Origin: Bradyrhizobium lupini
GTDB taxonomy: Bacteria; Pseudomonadota; Alphaproteobacteria; Rhizobiales; Xanthobacteraceae
DNA: 64,000 bases
NCBI RefSeq assembly: GCF_040939785.1
Contig: NZ_CP162553.1
Coordinates: 3,162,001 to 3,226,000 of the forward strand
Direction of reading: 5' to 3'
In this document: positions 21,640 to 31,049 of the stretch, in pieces
Position numbering within the stretch: position 1 is the stretch's first letter
Layout of the letters: the number at the start of each line of letters is the position of its first letter
Notes under the pieces: model-generated
Told to the model about the DNA's origin: nothing
The model's database searches: none
The model's input: only the letters and a program-made list of their open reading frames with translations
Program-made: the position numbers and the translations under genes

Positions 21640-24234
21640 CTATCGTACCGCGCCTTCGCCGATGAGCGCGAAGGGCCCCCATATCGCAGGATAGGCGTTG
21701 CGCGGAGACGAGGTGTCGTCAACGTAGGTTAACATCGCGCGGCGCAAGGCTTCGGCACGCCCGATTTGTGGTTCGTTTTTGAGCAGCTCGAAAGTCATCG
21801 TGGTCAGGCGGGTGGCAGCTTCCGAATCCACGGCCCAATGCGAGACCAGGAGCGCGCGCGCACCGGCGTAGAAGAACGAGCGCGCCAGTCCCGACAGGGC
21901 CTCGGCGCCGGGCTTGTCGCCCGCGATGGTGTTGCAGGCCGACAGCACAACCCAATCCGCATTGAGCTTGAGCTGAGCGACTTCACTCGCGGTGAGTAGA
22001 CCGTCGTCGAGTTCAGTGGGCTGATCGGGAATGGAGAGCGCGAGCGAGGGCTCACCCAGTCCCTTGATGTCGCCGGCAACGAGGCCGTGGGTGGCAAAGT
22101 AGATGATGCCGTATTGAGCAAGCGCTGCACGCTTGAGCGTCGTCTCGCTGGCGTCGCGGCCGAGATGAATGTCGGCCTCGGAAGCCCCGACATCCCTGGC
22201 CACCGCGTTCAACTCATCGGCGGTGTCGGGCAGTTGCGGCAGCGCCTGCGCAAGCCGCGCGCGATCGACGCCGGCACCGCGCCAGAAATCACTATAGGCG
22301 ATGGTCGCGATGCTGCGCGCGGCGACCTTGCCGTTCGCGGCGCGCCGCTCGGCGGGCCCTTCCAGTGCAGGATTGAACACGGGATCGCCGAAGCCGGTCA
22401 TCGGCTTCACGCTTTGATCCCGACGCGCGAAGGCCCGCAGCGATTTCAGACTGCCCACCGACGGCAGCACCGAGACGGCCTGGCGCCGCAGCAGCCAGGC
22501 GGCGCCGCGATAGCCTTCGAGCGTGTCCGGGATCGCAGCCTGCGGCTTCTCCGTGACGAGCAGATGAAACGGCAATGCGGTCACCGCAGCCGACGGCACC
22601 ACCAGCAGGCTGTGCTTGTGCTTTGTCAACGCCTCGACCGGACCGAGCAGCGCGACATGGAGCTCGTTGGCGAGCGCCAGATCGAACAATCCGGATTTGC
22701 CGGAGGCGTCGCGCGCTTTGCCGACGTCGAGTCCCTTGCGGAATGCCGTCACCTTCTGCGTCAGCGCATCCGCGCCGAGTGGGATGGCCTTCCAGTCGAC
22801 GCCCTCGCGCGTGATCGCGATGACATAGCTCTGCTTGTCGACGACGGAATAGAGCACCATCGCCTCGTCGGCCGACAGCAGCAGCCGGATGTCCTTTGCC
22901 GTCAACGGCAGCGGATTGGAGAGTGACGCGTAGTCGGGAAACTCGACCGCGAGCGTCTTCTGCAAGCCCGCACGCTCGTTGGCAATCATTGCAATCCGCG
23001 CGCGGCTGCGCTGTTCGGTTGCGAGATCGCGCTGCGCGGATTGCTTCGACACTGCGGCAACGATCGCCTTGTCGAGTGCCTCTGACTCAGCCGCGAGATC
23101 CTGATCCCGGCGCACCAGCTCGGCGAGCCGGTCGCTGCCGGCGGCAAGCCGAACCGCGAGCTTGTTCACGGCGGATGCGGCGGAGGATTGCGTGCCGCGC
23201 TGGATCGCGGCGAGGGCCTCGTCGAGCGCCTTGTCGCCGGACAGCAGATCTTGTTGGCGCGCGGCGAACAGGACCGGCAAGACGATGCGCAACTGGGCGC
23301 GATCGCCCCGAAGAGTCCTTTCCGCGAACGGCAATGCGTCCGCGGCGCGCCCGGCCACGTAGAGGAAATAAGCCAGATTGCCGGTCGAGGTCATGACCTC
23401 GGGATGATCGGGCCCGAGTGCATTTTCGCGGATGACCAGCGCGCGACGATAGAGCGGCTCGGCGTCACCGTAGCGCTGCTGGTGCTCGTAGAGGCCGGCG
23501 AGATTGTTCAGCGAGCGGGCGACGTCGGGATGATCCGGTCCCAGCACCTTATCCCGGATCGCGAGCGAGCGCTTGATCGGCGCTTCCGCGTCCGCATCGC
23601 GATTGAGATCGCGATAGACCTGGCCGAGATTGTTCAGGACGGTGGCCACCGCCGGATGCTCGGAGCCGCCAGCCTTCTGGTAGATCGCGAGCGCCCGCTG
23701 AAACAGCGGCTCGGCTTCGGCATAGTGCTGCTGCTTCACATAGAGCGTGGCGAGATTATTGAGTGACTGGCCGACATCGGGATGCTCGCGCGACAATCCC
23801 TTCTCGCGAACGGCGAGCGCGCGCTTGAACAGCGGCTCAGCCTCGGCGTAGCGGCTCTGCCGCTGGTAGAGCGCGGCGAGGTTGCTCAGTTCGGCTCCGA
23901 TCAACGGGGTTTCGAGACCGAGCGACTTTTCCATCAGCATGATGGCGCGCTTGTAGAGCGGCTCCGCCAGATCGTCGTGGCCCTGACCGGCATGAACCTG
24001 GCCGAGGTTGTTCAGCGCGGCGGCGAGTTCGCGACCTGTGTCGCTCTTCTCCAGGTTCGCGACCATACCTTGCGCCAAAGGCAGTGCTTCCGAATATCTG
24101 CCGGCGCTCATGAGGGTGTTGATCCGCGCGCTCTCCGCGGCGAGACCTTTCTGGGCGACGCTAGGCGTGACAAGCGATGCGGTGATCGCGAGCGTCAAAC
24201 CCGCAACCAGCGTCCGTCTATTCCATTCTGTCAT
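21640..24234 (-). CDS. Exported TPR-CHAT domain protein
   Basis: An 864-residue protein. Residues 1-27 ([12 protein letters not shown], hydrophobic core, SVAQ) form a signal peptide. Residues about 30-310 are some six Kinesin-light-chain-type tetratricopeptide repeats of 42 residues (LNNLAxLYxxQxxYxEAEPL). A linker follows, and the C-terminal CHAT domain (about 560-864) is caspase-like. Both predicted catalytic residues are present: His in [10 protein letters not shown] and Cys in VLSACNT. CHAT proteases cleave partner proteins; TPRs would bind the partner. Export to the periplasm sets it apart from cytoplasmic defence-type TPR-CHAT proteins. The substrate is unknown. It is transcribed toward pckA. 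Confidence 0.88.
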   Translation of the reverse strand: MTEWNRRTLVAGLTLAITASLVTPSVAQKGLAAESARINTLMSAGRYSEALPLAQGMVANLEKSDTGRELAAALNNLGQVHAGQGHDDLAEPLYKRAIMLMEKSLGLETPLIGAELSNLAALYQRQSRYAEAEPLFKRALAVREKGLSREHPDVGQSLNNLATLYVKQQHYAEAEPLFQRALAIYQKAGGSEHPAVATVLNNLGQVYRDLNRDADAEAPIKRSLAIRDKVLGPDHPDVARSLNNLAGLYEHQQRYGDAEPLYRRALVIRENALGPDHPEVMTSTGNLAYFLYVAGRAADALPFAERTLRGDRAQLRIVLPVLFAARQQDLLSGDKALDEALAAIQRGTQSSAASAVNKLAVRLAAGSDRLAELVRRDQDLAAESEALDKAIVAAVSKQSAQRDLATEQRSRARIAMIANERAGLQKTLAVEFPDYASLSNPLPLTAKDIRLLLSADEAMVLYSVVDKQSYVIAITREGVDWKAIPLGADALTQKVTAFRKGLDVGKARDASGKSGLFDLALANELHVALLGPVEALTKHKHSLLVVPSAAVTALPFHLLVTEKPQAAIPDTLEGYRGAAWLLRRQAVSVLPSVGSLKSLRAFARRDQSVKPMTGFGDPVFNPALEGPAERRAANGKVAARSIATIAYSDFWRGAGVDRARLAQALPQLPDTADELNAVARDVGASEADIHLGRDASETTLKRAALAQYGIIYFATHGLVAGDIKGLGEPSLALSIPDQPTELDDGLLTASEVAQLKLNADWVVLSACNTIAGDKPGAEALSGLARSFFYAGARALLVSHWAVDSEAATRLTTMTFELLKNEPQIGRAEALRRAMLTYVDDTSSPRNAYPAIWGPFALIGEGAVR

Positions 24235-24297
24235 GACGCTCTCGCCGCCGCCTTCTGACCGGTAACGAACTTGGGTCGCGGCGATGGGCAGCAGCGT

Positions 24298-25074
24298 TCA
24301 ATGTGTTGCGCTCTGGTTCATCCTGGTGCGCGCTTCGCCGGCGAGGCGAACCAGCATCTTGCGCAGCGCCGTGCCATCAGCCACCCGCTCCGGAAAATCC
24401 AGCCGCAAGACGGTCTGGCCGTCCTGCATGTCGAGGCCCTCCGGGTCGCAGCCGGTGCAGCGCCAGTCGCCCGCGGCAGCACCGAGCAGTTTTGTTGCAT
24501 AGAGGCCCATGGCCTCGCGGTGGTCGGCATTCATGTGCTCCACCGCGCCCTCCTCCGCCGTCAGCAAGTCCTCGGCCCCCGTGAGGTCGGTCAGGAATTG
24601 CTCCGGCTTGAGGTCGACGATCCGGCCGAAGCCGGCGACCAGATGGGTTCCCGTAGGCCGGATCCGAAAGAAAGAGAAATCTTTAAAGGAAACAAAGGCT
24701 CCCGCTGAGGGATGAGCATTGAGATACCGTCGCCGGAGCAGATCCTTGTCGGCATCGGCCGGCTCGGCATGGCCGGACAGCATGATCCGGGCACCTTCCA
24801 GCGGATCGCCCGCCGCCCGCTCGTCCAGCATCAAGGACACCCGGCTGTCGGCCAGGATGTTCCTGGTGTGCACGGCCAATCCTGAGATCAGCAGGATCGG
24901 AGAGCCATCCGGATGGCTCGCCAGATTGACCAGGGAACAATAAGGATCGCCGCTGCCGGCCATCAATGTCGCCAAGGCCCCCTGCCGTGACCGCCGCAGC
25001 AGCGATTTGGCGAGCTTTCCGGGGTCGAAGTCGGGGGTCGGTTGCATCGGCTTTCTCGGGTCAGGTGGTTGCAT
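24298..25074 (-). CDS. HugZ-family protein (pyridoxamine-phosphate-oxidase-like fold, DUF2470)
   Basis: A 258-residue protein with a split-barrel flavin/heme-binding domain (about 20-165, ATLMAGSGDPYCSLV) and a C-terminal DUF2470 domain with the EEGAVEHMNADH signature. HugZ proteins are implicated in heme use, but many relatives are uncharacterised, so heme degradation here is only a family-based suggestion. A second Met at residue 11 (start 25044) is an equally possible start. It lies 64 bases upstream of the CHAT gene on the same strand, perhaps in one transcript. It is divergent from chvI. Confidence 0.82.
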   Translation of the reverse strand: MQPPDPRKPMQPTPDFDPGKLAKSLLRRSRQGALATLMAGSGDPYCSLVNLASHPDGSPILLISGLAVHTRNILADSRVSLMLDERAAGDPLEGARIMLSGHAEPADADKDLLRRRYLNAHPSAGAFVSFKDFSFFRIRPTGTHLVAGFGRIVDLKPEQFLTDLTGAEDLLTAEEGAVEHMNADHREAMGLYATKLLGAAAGDWRCTGCDPEGLDMQDGQTVLRLDFPERVADGTALRKMLVRLAGEARTRMNQSATH

Positions 25075-25288
25075 GGAGGGCCTTTTTCGGGTAAACCGGG
25101 GCCCGGTTATGGGTCGAGATGCGGCGAATCTGCCGTGTTTCGTGGAACTTGGTCACACTTCAGCCTAGCTTGCATTGCTCGGTGACAAGGTTCGAATGCC
25201 AACATCGGCACCCATGTATGCGGCGCATCAGTGGATTGCTCGCCGTTTTCAAGCCACGACCCAAACGGAAAGCAGAAAGCAGAGGCTC

Positions 25289-25990
25289 ATGCCCACAATC
25301 GCTTTGGTCGACGACGACCGCAACATTCTCACATCCGTCTCGATCGCGCTGGAGGCCGAAGGCTATCGCATCATGACCTATACCGACGGCGCCTCAGCGC
25401 TCGACGGTTTCCGCACCACCCAGCCCGATCTTGCCATCCTCGACATCAAGATGCCGCGCATGGACGGCATGGAGACGTTGCGCCGGCTGCGGCAGAAATC
25501 CGACCTGCCGGTGATCTTCCTGACCTCGAAGGACGAAGAGATCGACGAGCTGTTCGGCCTCAAGATGGGCGCCGACGACTTCATCCGCAAACCGTTCTCG
25601 CAGCGCCTGCTGGTCGAGCGCGTCAAGGCGGTGCTGCGCCGTTCGGCGCCGAAGGACCCGACCGTCACGCCGAAGGAGAACGACGCCAAGGCGCTCGACC
25701 GCGGCCTGCTGCGCATGGATCCTGAACGGCACACCTGCACCTGGAAAAACGAGCCGGTGACGCTGACCGTCACCGAATTCCTGATCCTGCAGGCGCTCGC
25801 GACCCGGCCCGGCGTGGTGAAGAGCCGCAACGCGCTGATGGACGCCGCCTATGACGACCAGGTCTATGTCGACGACCGCACCATCGACAGCCACATCAAG
25901 CGGCTGCGCAAGAAGTTCAAGGTGGTCGACAACGAGTTCGAGATGATCGAGACGCTCTACGGCGTCGGCTACCGCTTCAAGGAAGCCTGA
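25289..25990 (+). CDS. chvI: ChvI-type response regulator
   Basis: A 233-residue OmpR-family regulator. The receiver domain (1-120) has the acidic pocket VDDDR, the phosphoacceptor in [13 protein letters not shown] and the conserved Lys in RKPF. The C-terminal winged-helix domain ends in [13 protein letters not shown] and [12 protein letters not shown]. ChvI with ChvG controls envelope, acid and host-contact responses in rhizobia and Agrobacterium. The ATG at 25289 has CAGAGG just upstream. It is followed by chvG after 116 bases on the same strand. Confidence 0.92.
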   Translation: MPTIALVDDDRNILTSVSIALEAEGYRIMTYTDGASALDGFRTTQPDLAILDIKMPRMDGMETLRRLRQKSDLPVIFLTSKDEEIDELFGLKMGADDFIRKPFSQRLLVERVKAVLRRSAPKDPTVTPKENDAKALDRGLLRMDPERHTCTWKNEPVTLTVTEFLILQALATRPGVVKSRNALMDAAYDDQVYVDDRTIDSHIKRLRKKFKVVDNEFEMIETLYGVGYRFKEA

Positions 25991-26106
25991 GGCGCACGCG
26001 CCTCCACGAAAGACCGAGAGCATCGCCGGTTCTGATTCCATCGGGACCGGGATGGCTCTAGGATGCGGGGACCTTCGCACGAGCTGTCCTAACGCGGGCG
26101 TGAGCA

Positions 26107-27912
26107 TTGCTTGACCGAACGCAGCCTGACGAGAACCAGAACGCCGAGGACGTCACCGCCCACGGCGCTCCGGATCAATTGGCTGAGGACAAGCTGGCCG
26201 TGCGGGGCTGGCGTCCACTGAACTGGTTGAAGCGCGCCGGGCAGTTCTTCTTCGCGCTGTCCTTCTCGAGCCTGACCCGCCGCATCGTCTCGCTCAACCT
26301 CGCCGGCCTGGTCGCGCTGGTGGCGAGCATCCTCTATCTGTCGCAATTCCGCGCCGGCCTGATCGACGCGCGCGCGCAGAGCCTGCTGGTGCAGGCGGAG
26401 ATCATCGCCGGCGCGATCGCGGCGTCCGCGACGGTGCAGACCAACGCCATCACCATCGACCCCGACCGGTTGCTCGACCTCAAGCCGGGCGAGACCTATG
26501 GCGGCTCGGACGAGTATTCCCCGCTGGATTTTCCGATCAATCCGGAGCGCGTGGCACCGGTGCTGCGCACGCTGATCTCGCCGACCAAGACGCGCGCCCG
26601 CATCTACGACCCGAACGGCAGCCTGCTGGTCGATAGCCGCAGCCTCGATACCGTGGTGCGCTTCCCCCTGCCGTCAGTGTCCGCCGAGAAGCCTGGCATG
26701 GTCGAACGCGGCATGGTCGCGGTCCGTACTTGGCTCAATCGCGGCGACCTGCCGCTCTATCGCGAGCTCGGCCCCGAGAACGGCAATGGCTATGCGGAGG
26801 TCGGCGACGCGCTCCAGGGCCAGAAGCGCTCGATGGTGCGGGTCAATGCGCGCGGCGAGGTGATCGTCTCTGTCGCGGTCCCCGTGCTGCGCTCGCGCGC
26901 CATCCATGGCGCGCTGATGCTGTCGACGCAGGGCGACGACATCGACCAGATGGTCACCGCCGAGCGCCTCGCCATCCTCAAAGTGGGCGGCGTCGCCGCC
27001 GCGGTCATGATCATGCTGTCGCTGCTGCTCGCCAGCACGATCGCAGGTCCGGTCCGCCGGCTCGCCGATAGCGCCGAGCTGATCCGCCGCCGGATCAGGA
27101 CCCGCGTCGAAATTCCCGACTTCACCCGTCGTCGCGACGAGATCGGCCATCTCTCCGGTGCGCTGCGCGACATGACCAGTGCACTCTACAGCCGCATCGA
27201 AGCGATCGAGATGTTCGCCGCCGACGTCGCGCACGAATTGAAGAACCCGTTGACCTCGTTGCGCTCCGCGGTCGAGACGTTGCCGCTGGCGCGCAACGAG
27301 AACAGCCGCGCGCGCCTGCTCGAGGTGATCGAGCATGACGTCAAGCGGCTCGACCGGCTGATCTCGGACATCTCCGACGCCAGCCGTCTCGATGCAGAAC
27401 TGCAGCGCCAGGATGCGATTCCGGTCGACCTGCGCCGCCTGCTGACGACGCTCGTCTCCGTCGCCAATGAAACCAAGCTCGGCCATGACGTCGCGGTCGA
27501 AATGCGTTTCGAGGGCCGCAGCCCGACCGACAATTTCGCCGTGACCGGCCACGATTCGCGGCTCGGACAAGTGGTCTCCAACCTGCTCTCGAACGCACAG
27601 TCCTTCTCCGAGCCCGGCAACAAGGTGCGCCTCACTTGCCGCCGCGTACGCGGAGAGATCGAGATCGTGGTCGACGACGACGGCCCCGGAATCCGCGACG
27701 ACGCGCTGGAGCGCATCTTCGAGCGCTTCTACACCGACCGCCCTCATCAGGGCTTTGGCCAGAACTCCGGCCTCGGCCTGTCGATCTCCAAGCAGATCGT
27801 CGACGCGCATGGCGGACGCATCTGGGCGGAGAACCGCCTCGGCCCGGCGGACGAGGACGGCGCGCCCAGTGTTGTCGGCGCGCGTTTCGTGGTGAGGCTA
27901 CCGGCGCTATGA
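26107..27912 (+). CDS. chvG: ChvG-type sensor histidine kinase
   Basis: A 601-residue membrane kinase. The cytoplasmic N-terminus is followed by TM1 (about 62-80), a periplasmic sensor loop, TM2 (about 295-315) and HAMP. The phosphoacceptor is in FAADVAHELKNPL. The ATPase part shows LGQVVSNLLSNAQ, VDDDGPGI and GLGLSISKQI. In relatives the periplasmic partner ExoR restrains ChvG. No ATG precedes the conserved region, so the TTG at 26107 is taken as start; the ribosome-binding site is weak. The stop overlaps the hprK start by ATGA, indicating translational coupling. Confidence 0.9.
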   Translation: MLDRTQPDENQNAEDVTAHGAPDQLAEDKLAVRGWRPLNWLKRAGQFFFALSFSSLTRRIVSLNLAGLVALVASILYLSQFRAGLIDARAQSLLVQAEIIAGAIAASATVQTNAITIDPDRLLDLKPGETYGGSDEYSPLDFPINPERVAPVLRTLISPTKTRARIYDPNGSLLVDSRSLDTVVRFPLPSVSAEKPGMVERGMVAVRTWLNRGDLPLYRELGPENGNGYAEVGDALQGQKRSMVRVNARGEVIVSVAVPVLRSRAIHGALMLSTQGDDIDQMVTAERLAILKVGGVAAAVMIMLSLLLASTIAGPVRRLADSAELIRRRIRTRVEIPDFTRRRDEIGHLSGALRDMTSALYSRIEAIEMFAADVAHELKNPLTSLRSAVETLPLARNENSRARLLEVIEHDVKRLDRLISDISDASRLDAELQRQDAIPVDLRRLLTTLVSVANETKLGHDVAVEMRFEGRSPTDNFAVTGHDSRLGQVVSNLLSNAQSFSEPGNKVRLTCRRVRGEIEIVVDDDGPGIRDDALERIFERFYTDRPHQGFGQNSGLGLSISKQIVDAHGGRIWAENRLGPADEDGAPSVVGARFVVRLPAL

Positions 27913-28433
27913 GCGACGGTGGGCCCAGCGTTCACGCCTCGGCGGTCAAGGTTGGAGATCTGGCGGTGCTGATCCGCGGGCCCTCGGGCTCCGGCAAGTC
28001 GCGCCTTGCCTTCGATTTGATCATGGCAGGACGCAGCGGCGTGCTCGAAACGGCCGTTCTGGTCGGTGATGACCGTGTCCATCTGGCGACAGTCGGCCGC
28101 GAAATTGAGGTCCGCCCCGCCCCGGTTCTGGCCGGCCTGATCGAGATCCGGGGGCTGGGAATCCGCCGCTGCGACTTTGTGGAGCATGCGACCGTCGGCC
28201 TCGTGGTCGATCTGGACGCCGCGGATGCGGAGCGGCTGCCGCCGGCCCAATCCCTGAAAACAGCCATTTTAGGTGTCGAAATACCACGAATCCCAGTCGG
28301 CCGCGACTATTTGCCCCTTCCTCTGGTTGTCGCGGCCTTGACCACTACCAAGAGTTCATCTCCCGTTAACCCTTCAGGCGATTGTTTGAAGGGAAATGGT
28401 AACCATATGAACCCCACACTCGCGACCGAATAG
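27909..28433 (+). CDS. hprK: HPr kinase/phosphorylase, short alphaproteobacterial form
   Basis: A 174-residue protein made only of the C-terminal kinase domain of HprK; the N-terminal domain of Firmicutes HprK is absent, as usual in alphaproteobacteria. The P-loop GPSGSGKS lies near residue 30. The capping region VGDDRV and the family signature VEIPRIPVGRD are present. It phosphorylates HPr on the regulatory serine. The start ATG at 27909 overlaps the chvG stop by four bases. The last 25 residues are polar and not conserved in my view. Confidence 0.9.
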   Translation: MSDGGPSVHASAVKVGDLAVLIRGPSGSGKSRLAFDLIMAGRSGVLETAVLVGDDRVHLATVGREIEVRPAPVLAGLIEIRGLGIRRCDFVEHATVGLVVDLDAADAERLPPAQSLKTAILGVEIPRIPVGRDYLPLPLVVAALTTTKSSSPVNPSGDCLKGNGNHMNPTLATE

Positions 28434-28566
28434 ACCGGCGCAGCTCCCCTTATCCATCCGTCTAGATTCAGGGAGATACGCAACATCCCCTCTTGCGCGG
28501 GGGCTCTGGATGGTCAAAGTGGCGCGTTCGTGCGGTGCACCAAAAGCGCCCGCGAGGAGTTTTCCG

Positions 28567-28968
28567 ATGATTGGTCTAGTACTTGTGACCCACGGGCGCC
28601 TTGCCGACGAATTCAAGGCAGCGCTTGAACATGTCATGGGCCCACAAAAGCAAATCGAAGCGATCACGATCGGCGCCGAGGATGATTCCGATCTCTGTCG
28701 AAGCGACATTATCGAGGCGGTTAACCGCGTCGATTCCGGCGACGGCGTCGCGATCCTCACCGACATGTTCGGCGGCACGCCGTCCAATTTGGCAATATCC
28801 TGCATGAGCCGGCCGAAGGTCGAAGTGCTCGCGGGCATCAACCTTCCCATGCTGGTGAAGCTCGCCAAGGTGCGCGAGGAGCGTCCGCTCCCCGACGCGA
28901 TCGCGATGGCCCAGGAAGCCGGCCGCAAATACGTCACCATCGCCAGCCGCGTCCTCGCCGGCAAATGA
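28567..28968 (+). CDS. PTS EIIA component, mannose family
   Basis: A 133-residue soluble EIIA(Man)-type protein with the phosphorylated histidine in LVTHGRLA (His9) and the MFGGTPSNLA loop. Such proteins in alphaproteobacteria belong to a regulatory PTS without sugar permeases. The ATG at 28567 follows GAGGAGTTTTCCG. Its stop overlaps the HPr start by ATGA. EI is not in this window. Role: relays phosphate from HPr to unknown regulatory targets. Confidence 0.9.
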   Translation: MIGLVLVTHGRLADEFKAALEHVMGPQKQIEAITIGAEDDSDLCRSDIIEAVNRVDSGDGVAILTDMFGGTPSNLAISCMSRPKVEVLAGINLPMLVKLAKVREERPLPDAIAMAQEAGRKYVTIASRVLAGK

Positions 28969-29282
28969 GCGACGAGGCGCCGCAAGCCGGGACGGGCGTG
29001 CCCGCGGGCGCGATCTCCAAGGACCTCCTGATCATCAACAAGCGCGGCCTGCACGCGCGGGCCTCCGCCAAGTTCGTCCAGGCCGTCGAGCGTTTCAGCG
29101 CGCAGGTCTGGGTGACGCGCGGCGGCGAAACCGTCGGCGGCACCTCGATCATGGGCCTGATGATGCTCGCCGCCGGTCCCGGCACCACCATCACGGTCGC
29201 TGCGTCCGGCGATGATGCCGAAGCCGCGCTCGCGGCGATCACCGAACTCGTTGAAAGCAAATTCAACGAGGAAGGGATTTAG
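28965..29282 (+). CDS. ptsH: HPr phosphocarrier protein
   Basis: A 105-residue HPr with an N-terminal extension of about 18 residues. The active-site His is in NKRGLHARASAKF, and the regulatory serine recognised by HprK is in GGTSIMGLMMLAA. Having both sites and hprK upstream supports dual control by EI and HprK. It is translationally coupled to the EIIA gene by a four-base overlap. The gene ends 15 bases before the convergent glycosyltransferase gene. Confidence 0.92.
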   Translation: MSDEAPQAGTGVPAGAISKDLLIINKRGLHARASAKFVQAVERFSAQVWVTRGGETVGGTSIMGLMMLAAGPGTTITVAASGDDAEAALAAITELVESKFNEEGI

Positions 29283-29297
29283 GCGGATTCGCTTCGA

Positions 29298-30935
29298 TCA
29301 ATTCCCCGGCGGCGCGATGTAGATGTTCCAGCTCATCGACGGACCGGCTTTGCCGTGAGTGAAACGGCGCGTCGTCATTACGATGCGCTCGGCCTTCGGC
29401 GCAACTTCGGACACCCATTTTTCGAACGCCGGCAGGCGACCATCGGCCGGGTCGAACACGCCGATGAAGCCGTATCGCTTGACGTCATCGGGCGAAATCA
29501 ATCCGGACCCCCAGGCCTCGAGCGGCGTGAACGCGGCCGGATGATCCGGGCTGTAGAACACCATCGGCTGGATCGATTCCATGGTGCCGGCGACGACCGC
29601 CCAGTGCGAGGCGAAGCGCGCGTGCCAGGCCTGCGTCAGCTCGCGCGCGAGATCCGAGCGCGCGCCGTAAGTCGCCGTATTGCCGGCATTGGCCGCCATC
29701 TCGCGGGCGGCGATCCAGGGCGAGGCAATGAGCGTGGCAACGCTGAGCACGAGCCAGATCGCGACGATGTTGAACAGCGCAGCGCTCTGCACCCGCAACG
29801 CCGGGATCGCGACCAGCGCCAAGGGCACCAGGAAGAACAGCGAGATGCCCCAATCGGTCTTCATGTAGATGCTGAAGGCCAGCGCACCGAGCGCGGGGCC
29901 GACCGCGACGATGATCTGGATGAGCCAGACGTTGCGCGCCTGCGAAAGGTTCACGCTGGAATTCGCGCCGCGCGCCCAGTCCCGCGTGACGATGCGCAAG
30001 GGCGCACGCAGGAGCAGCCTGAACCAAGGTGGCACCAGCGCCATCGCCAGCGCGGCCAGCGCCACCGGCAATGCCAGCAGCGCGACATTATGCAGGGCAT
30101 AGCCGGTCACGAGCTGATGCACCTGGCCGCTGTCCTCGAGGCTGTAGGTATCGCCGGCATAGGTCAGCGGCACGAAATGCGCGTCCGCCAGCCACACGAT
30201 GTGCGGGATCATCGCCACCACCATCGTCGCGATCGCAACCCACGGTGCCGGCGACGACAGGAATCTCATTCGCTCCGGATGGATCAGCGCGGCAAGCCCG
30301 ATGGCGCCGATCATGGTCAGCACCCAGTATTTGGTCATCAGCGCCAGCGCGCCGGCAAGGCCGAGCAACACTCCGGACCGCCAGCTCCGCTTCTCGAACG
30401 CATTGAGATAAGCGAGCACGAGGAGCGGCAAGGTGACGAGCTGGAGCAGGTCGGGATTGTACTTGAAACCCTTGAAATTGAAGATCGGGTAGAGCGCGAC
30501 CATCACCACGACCAGGAACGCGCGCCGCGCATCCACGACGCGCAGCGCGATGAGCCAGCAGATCACCATACCGGTGCCGACGGTCGCCATCGCCAGCGCA
30601 TAGGTCGCCCAGTCCGTCGGCGGGAACACTGTGAACCAGAGGCCGGCGACCCAGCCCGACAGCGGCGGGTGCTTGCCATAGCCCCAGAGGAATTTCTGCC
30701 CCCAGCCCCAGGCTTCCGCGACGTCCATGTGAACGTCCTGCGCTGCCTTGAGATTGATCAGGATGAAGGTCCAGAGCACCGCATGCAGGATGGCGAGCTG
30801 GATCACCAGCCAGAGGCGCGCCTCGGGGCGGGTCGCGCTGGCAACCAGCCAGGCGCGAAAGCGGGCATAGCTCACCCGGGTCTTCGCGCGCGCTCGGGCA
30901 GACGGGATCGAGGTCGTCGTCATGGGCCTGGACAT
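29298..30935 (-). CDS. ArnT/PMT-like membrane glycosyltransferase (GT39/83-type)
   Basis: A 545-residue protein with 11-12 hydrophobic segments. It resembles the dolichyl-phosphate-mannose-protein mannosyltransferase superfamily (PMT_2). The first extracytoplasmic loop has the conserved acidic residues (DVHMDVAEAWGWGQKF) and YGKHPPLSGW, as in lipid-A aminoarabinose transferases. It should move a sugar from a polyprenyl phosphate to an envelope acceptor. Start options are 30935 or the in-frame Met four codons later (30923). It is divergent from lepA. Confidence 0.85.
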   Translation of the reverse strand: MSRPMTTTSIPSARARAKTRVSYARFRAWLVASATRPEARLWLVIQLAILHAVLWTFILINLKAAQDVHMDVAEAWGWGQKFLWGYGKHPPLSGWVAGLWFTVFPPTDWATYALAMATVGTGMVICWLIALRVVDARRAFLVVVMVALYPIFNFKGFKYNPDLLQLVTLPLLVLAYLNAFEKRSWRSGVLLGLAGALALMTKYWVLTMIGAIGLAALIHPERMRFLSSPAPWVAIATMVVAMIPHIVWLADAHFVPLTYAGDTYSLEDSGQVHQLVTGYALHNVALLALPVALAALAMALVPPWFRLLLRAPLRIVTRDWARGANSSVNLSQARNVWLIQIIVAVGPALGALAFSIYMKTDWGISLFFLVPLALVAIPALRVQSAALFNIVAIWLVLSVATLIASPWIAAREMAANAGNTATYGARSDLARELTQAWHARFASHWAVVAGTMESIQPMVFYSPDHPAAFTPLEAWGSGLISPDDVKRYGFIGVFDPADGRLPAFEKWVSEVAPKAERIVMTTRRFTHGKAGPSMSWNIYIAPPGN

Positions 30936-31049
30936 CAGGCGTTGCGTAGCGCGTTTCGGGCCTTCGTGGAATCAGCTTGGCGTGAACAAAGGCCCTGAAA
31001 ATACAGCAATATGGTTGCCGCACGGGGATGTGAGTGGTATCCCGCGCCC

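Noticed and set aside
21640..24234. TPR-CHAT protein as part of a type III-E CRISPR (Craspase-like) system
   Set aside because: There is no gRAMP/Cas7-11 gene or CRISPR array nearby, and a signal peptide predicts export.
29355..30998. Long plus-strand open frame opposite the membrane glycosyltransferase gene
   Set aside because: The minus strand encodes a clear multi-TM family protein. The plus-strand product is a low-complexity Arg/His/Gln sequence.
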